Source of the DNA: Candidatus Freyarchaeota archaeon
GTDB taxonomy: Archaea; Asgardarchaeota; Jordiarchaeia; Jordiarchaeales; Jordiarchaeaceae
DNA length: 64,000 bases
Assembly (NCBI GenBank): GCA_030587365.1
Contig: JAUQZE010000034.1
Span: 112,405 to 176,404, forward strand
Reading direction: 5' to 3'
The translations under genes were made by a program, and so were the position numbers. Below, piece by piece: positions 63,819 through 64,000 of this stretch (position 1 is its first letter; each line of letters opens with the position of its first letter). The notes under the pieces are model-generated. The model made no database searches and was not told where the DNA came from. It worked only from the letters and a program-made list of their open reading frames with translations.

Positions 63819-64000
63819 TTGATAGTATGGAAGGGGAAACTCTACTTCAACAGGGAAGACGTGGACCTCCTCAAAAAGGAGGAGAAGTACGTCCGGAAGA
63901 GGTACGAGGTAGTGGCCTTCTGCCTCCAGCCGGTGTCCCCCATGACCAGAAGCGAAGCCGCGGAGAGGTACGGAGTCTCCGAGAGAACCGTGGAGAGGTG
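63819..64000 (+). CDS. Transposase/integrase N-terminal part, cut by window edge
   Basis: TTG start at 63819 after GAGGGAAGGTGAC. The frame reads WKGKLYFNREDVDLLKKEEK, RKRYEVVAFCLQPV and SEAAERYGVSERTVER, a helix-turn-helix typical of IS-family transposases with an N-terminal HTH. High G and purine content contrasts with the AT-rich flank. The catalytic domain lies beyond the window. Confidence 0.7.
   Translation, partial: MIVWKGKLYFNREDVDLLKKEEKYVRKRYEVVAFCLQPVSPMTRSEAAERYGVSERTVER

Overview
The window is chromosomal archaeal DNA. AT-rich promoters, frequent TTG/GTG starts and archaeal information-processing genes (aIF1A, aIF2-beta, NMD3, Rio1, a Pno1-like KH protein, an archaeal-type MetRS) show this. 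Two gene sets point to an Asgard (Promethearchaeota) archaeon. One is a ubiquitin pathway: E1-like, E2-like, ubiquitin-like modifier and an Rpn11-type JAMM protease. The other is an ESCRT operon: a Vps23/Tsg101-like UEV plus steadiness-box protein, Vps28 and Vps22/EAP30. A tRNA-Leu with three predicted introns at non-canonical positions would fit a thermophilic lineage; the exact class is inference.

Layout. 0-3.6 kb: ubiquitin genes with a ModA-like binding protein between them. 3.8-6 kb: unknown protein, small membrane protein, Get3/ArsA ATPase. 6.2-11.9 kb: complete phosphate uptake operon pstSCAB-phoU and a divergent AbrB-PhoU regulator. 12-14.3 kb: LarA-like protein and a small GTPase. 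14.5-14.8 kb: structured RNA candidate. 14.8-18.8 kb: zinc-ribbon protein, AN1 finger protein and the ESCRT operon. 19-23.6 kb: IS200/IS605-like end, large glycosylated surface protein, second structured RNA candidate, tRNA-Leu. 23.6-33.6 kb: translation, ribosome-maturation and replication genes, MetRS and an Lrp-like regulator. 33.7-35.3 kb: sahH broken by two insertions, one a MITE-like element with a target-site duplication.

35.4-46.0 kb is accessory: a tightly coupled four-gene operon encoding a membrane-anchored HerA/VirB4-type ATPase, an acidic repeat protein, an 1835-residue protein with HTH-like repeats and a double LAGLIDADG-like domain, and a 398-residue protein. A truncated second HerA copy lies upstream. 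46.4-54.2 kb is a type I-B CRISPR-Cas effector locus (cas6-cas8b-cas7-cas5-cas3) with two short arrays and no adaptation genes. Several spacers, translated, match the HerA protein and the giant protein of the neighbouring operon with substitutions. The operon therefore appears to belong to a family of mobile elements that this CRISPR system has attacked.

54.3-64 kb is a second accessory region: small winged-helix regulators, a nuclease-like protein, membrane proteins, zinc-ribbon proteins (one with an in-frame TGA exactly where a zinc cysteine is expected), repeated palindromic promoter motifs, a TGT/DpdA-like transglycosylase next to a PD-(D/E)XK nuclease (possible modification-restriction pair), and the left end of an insertion sequence running off the window.
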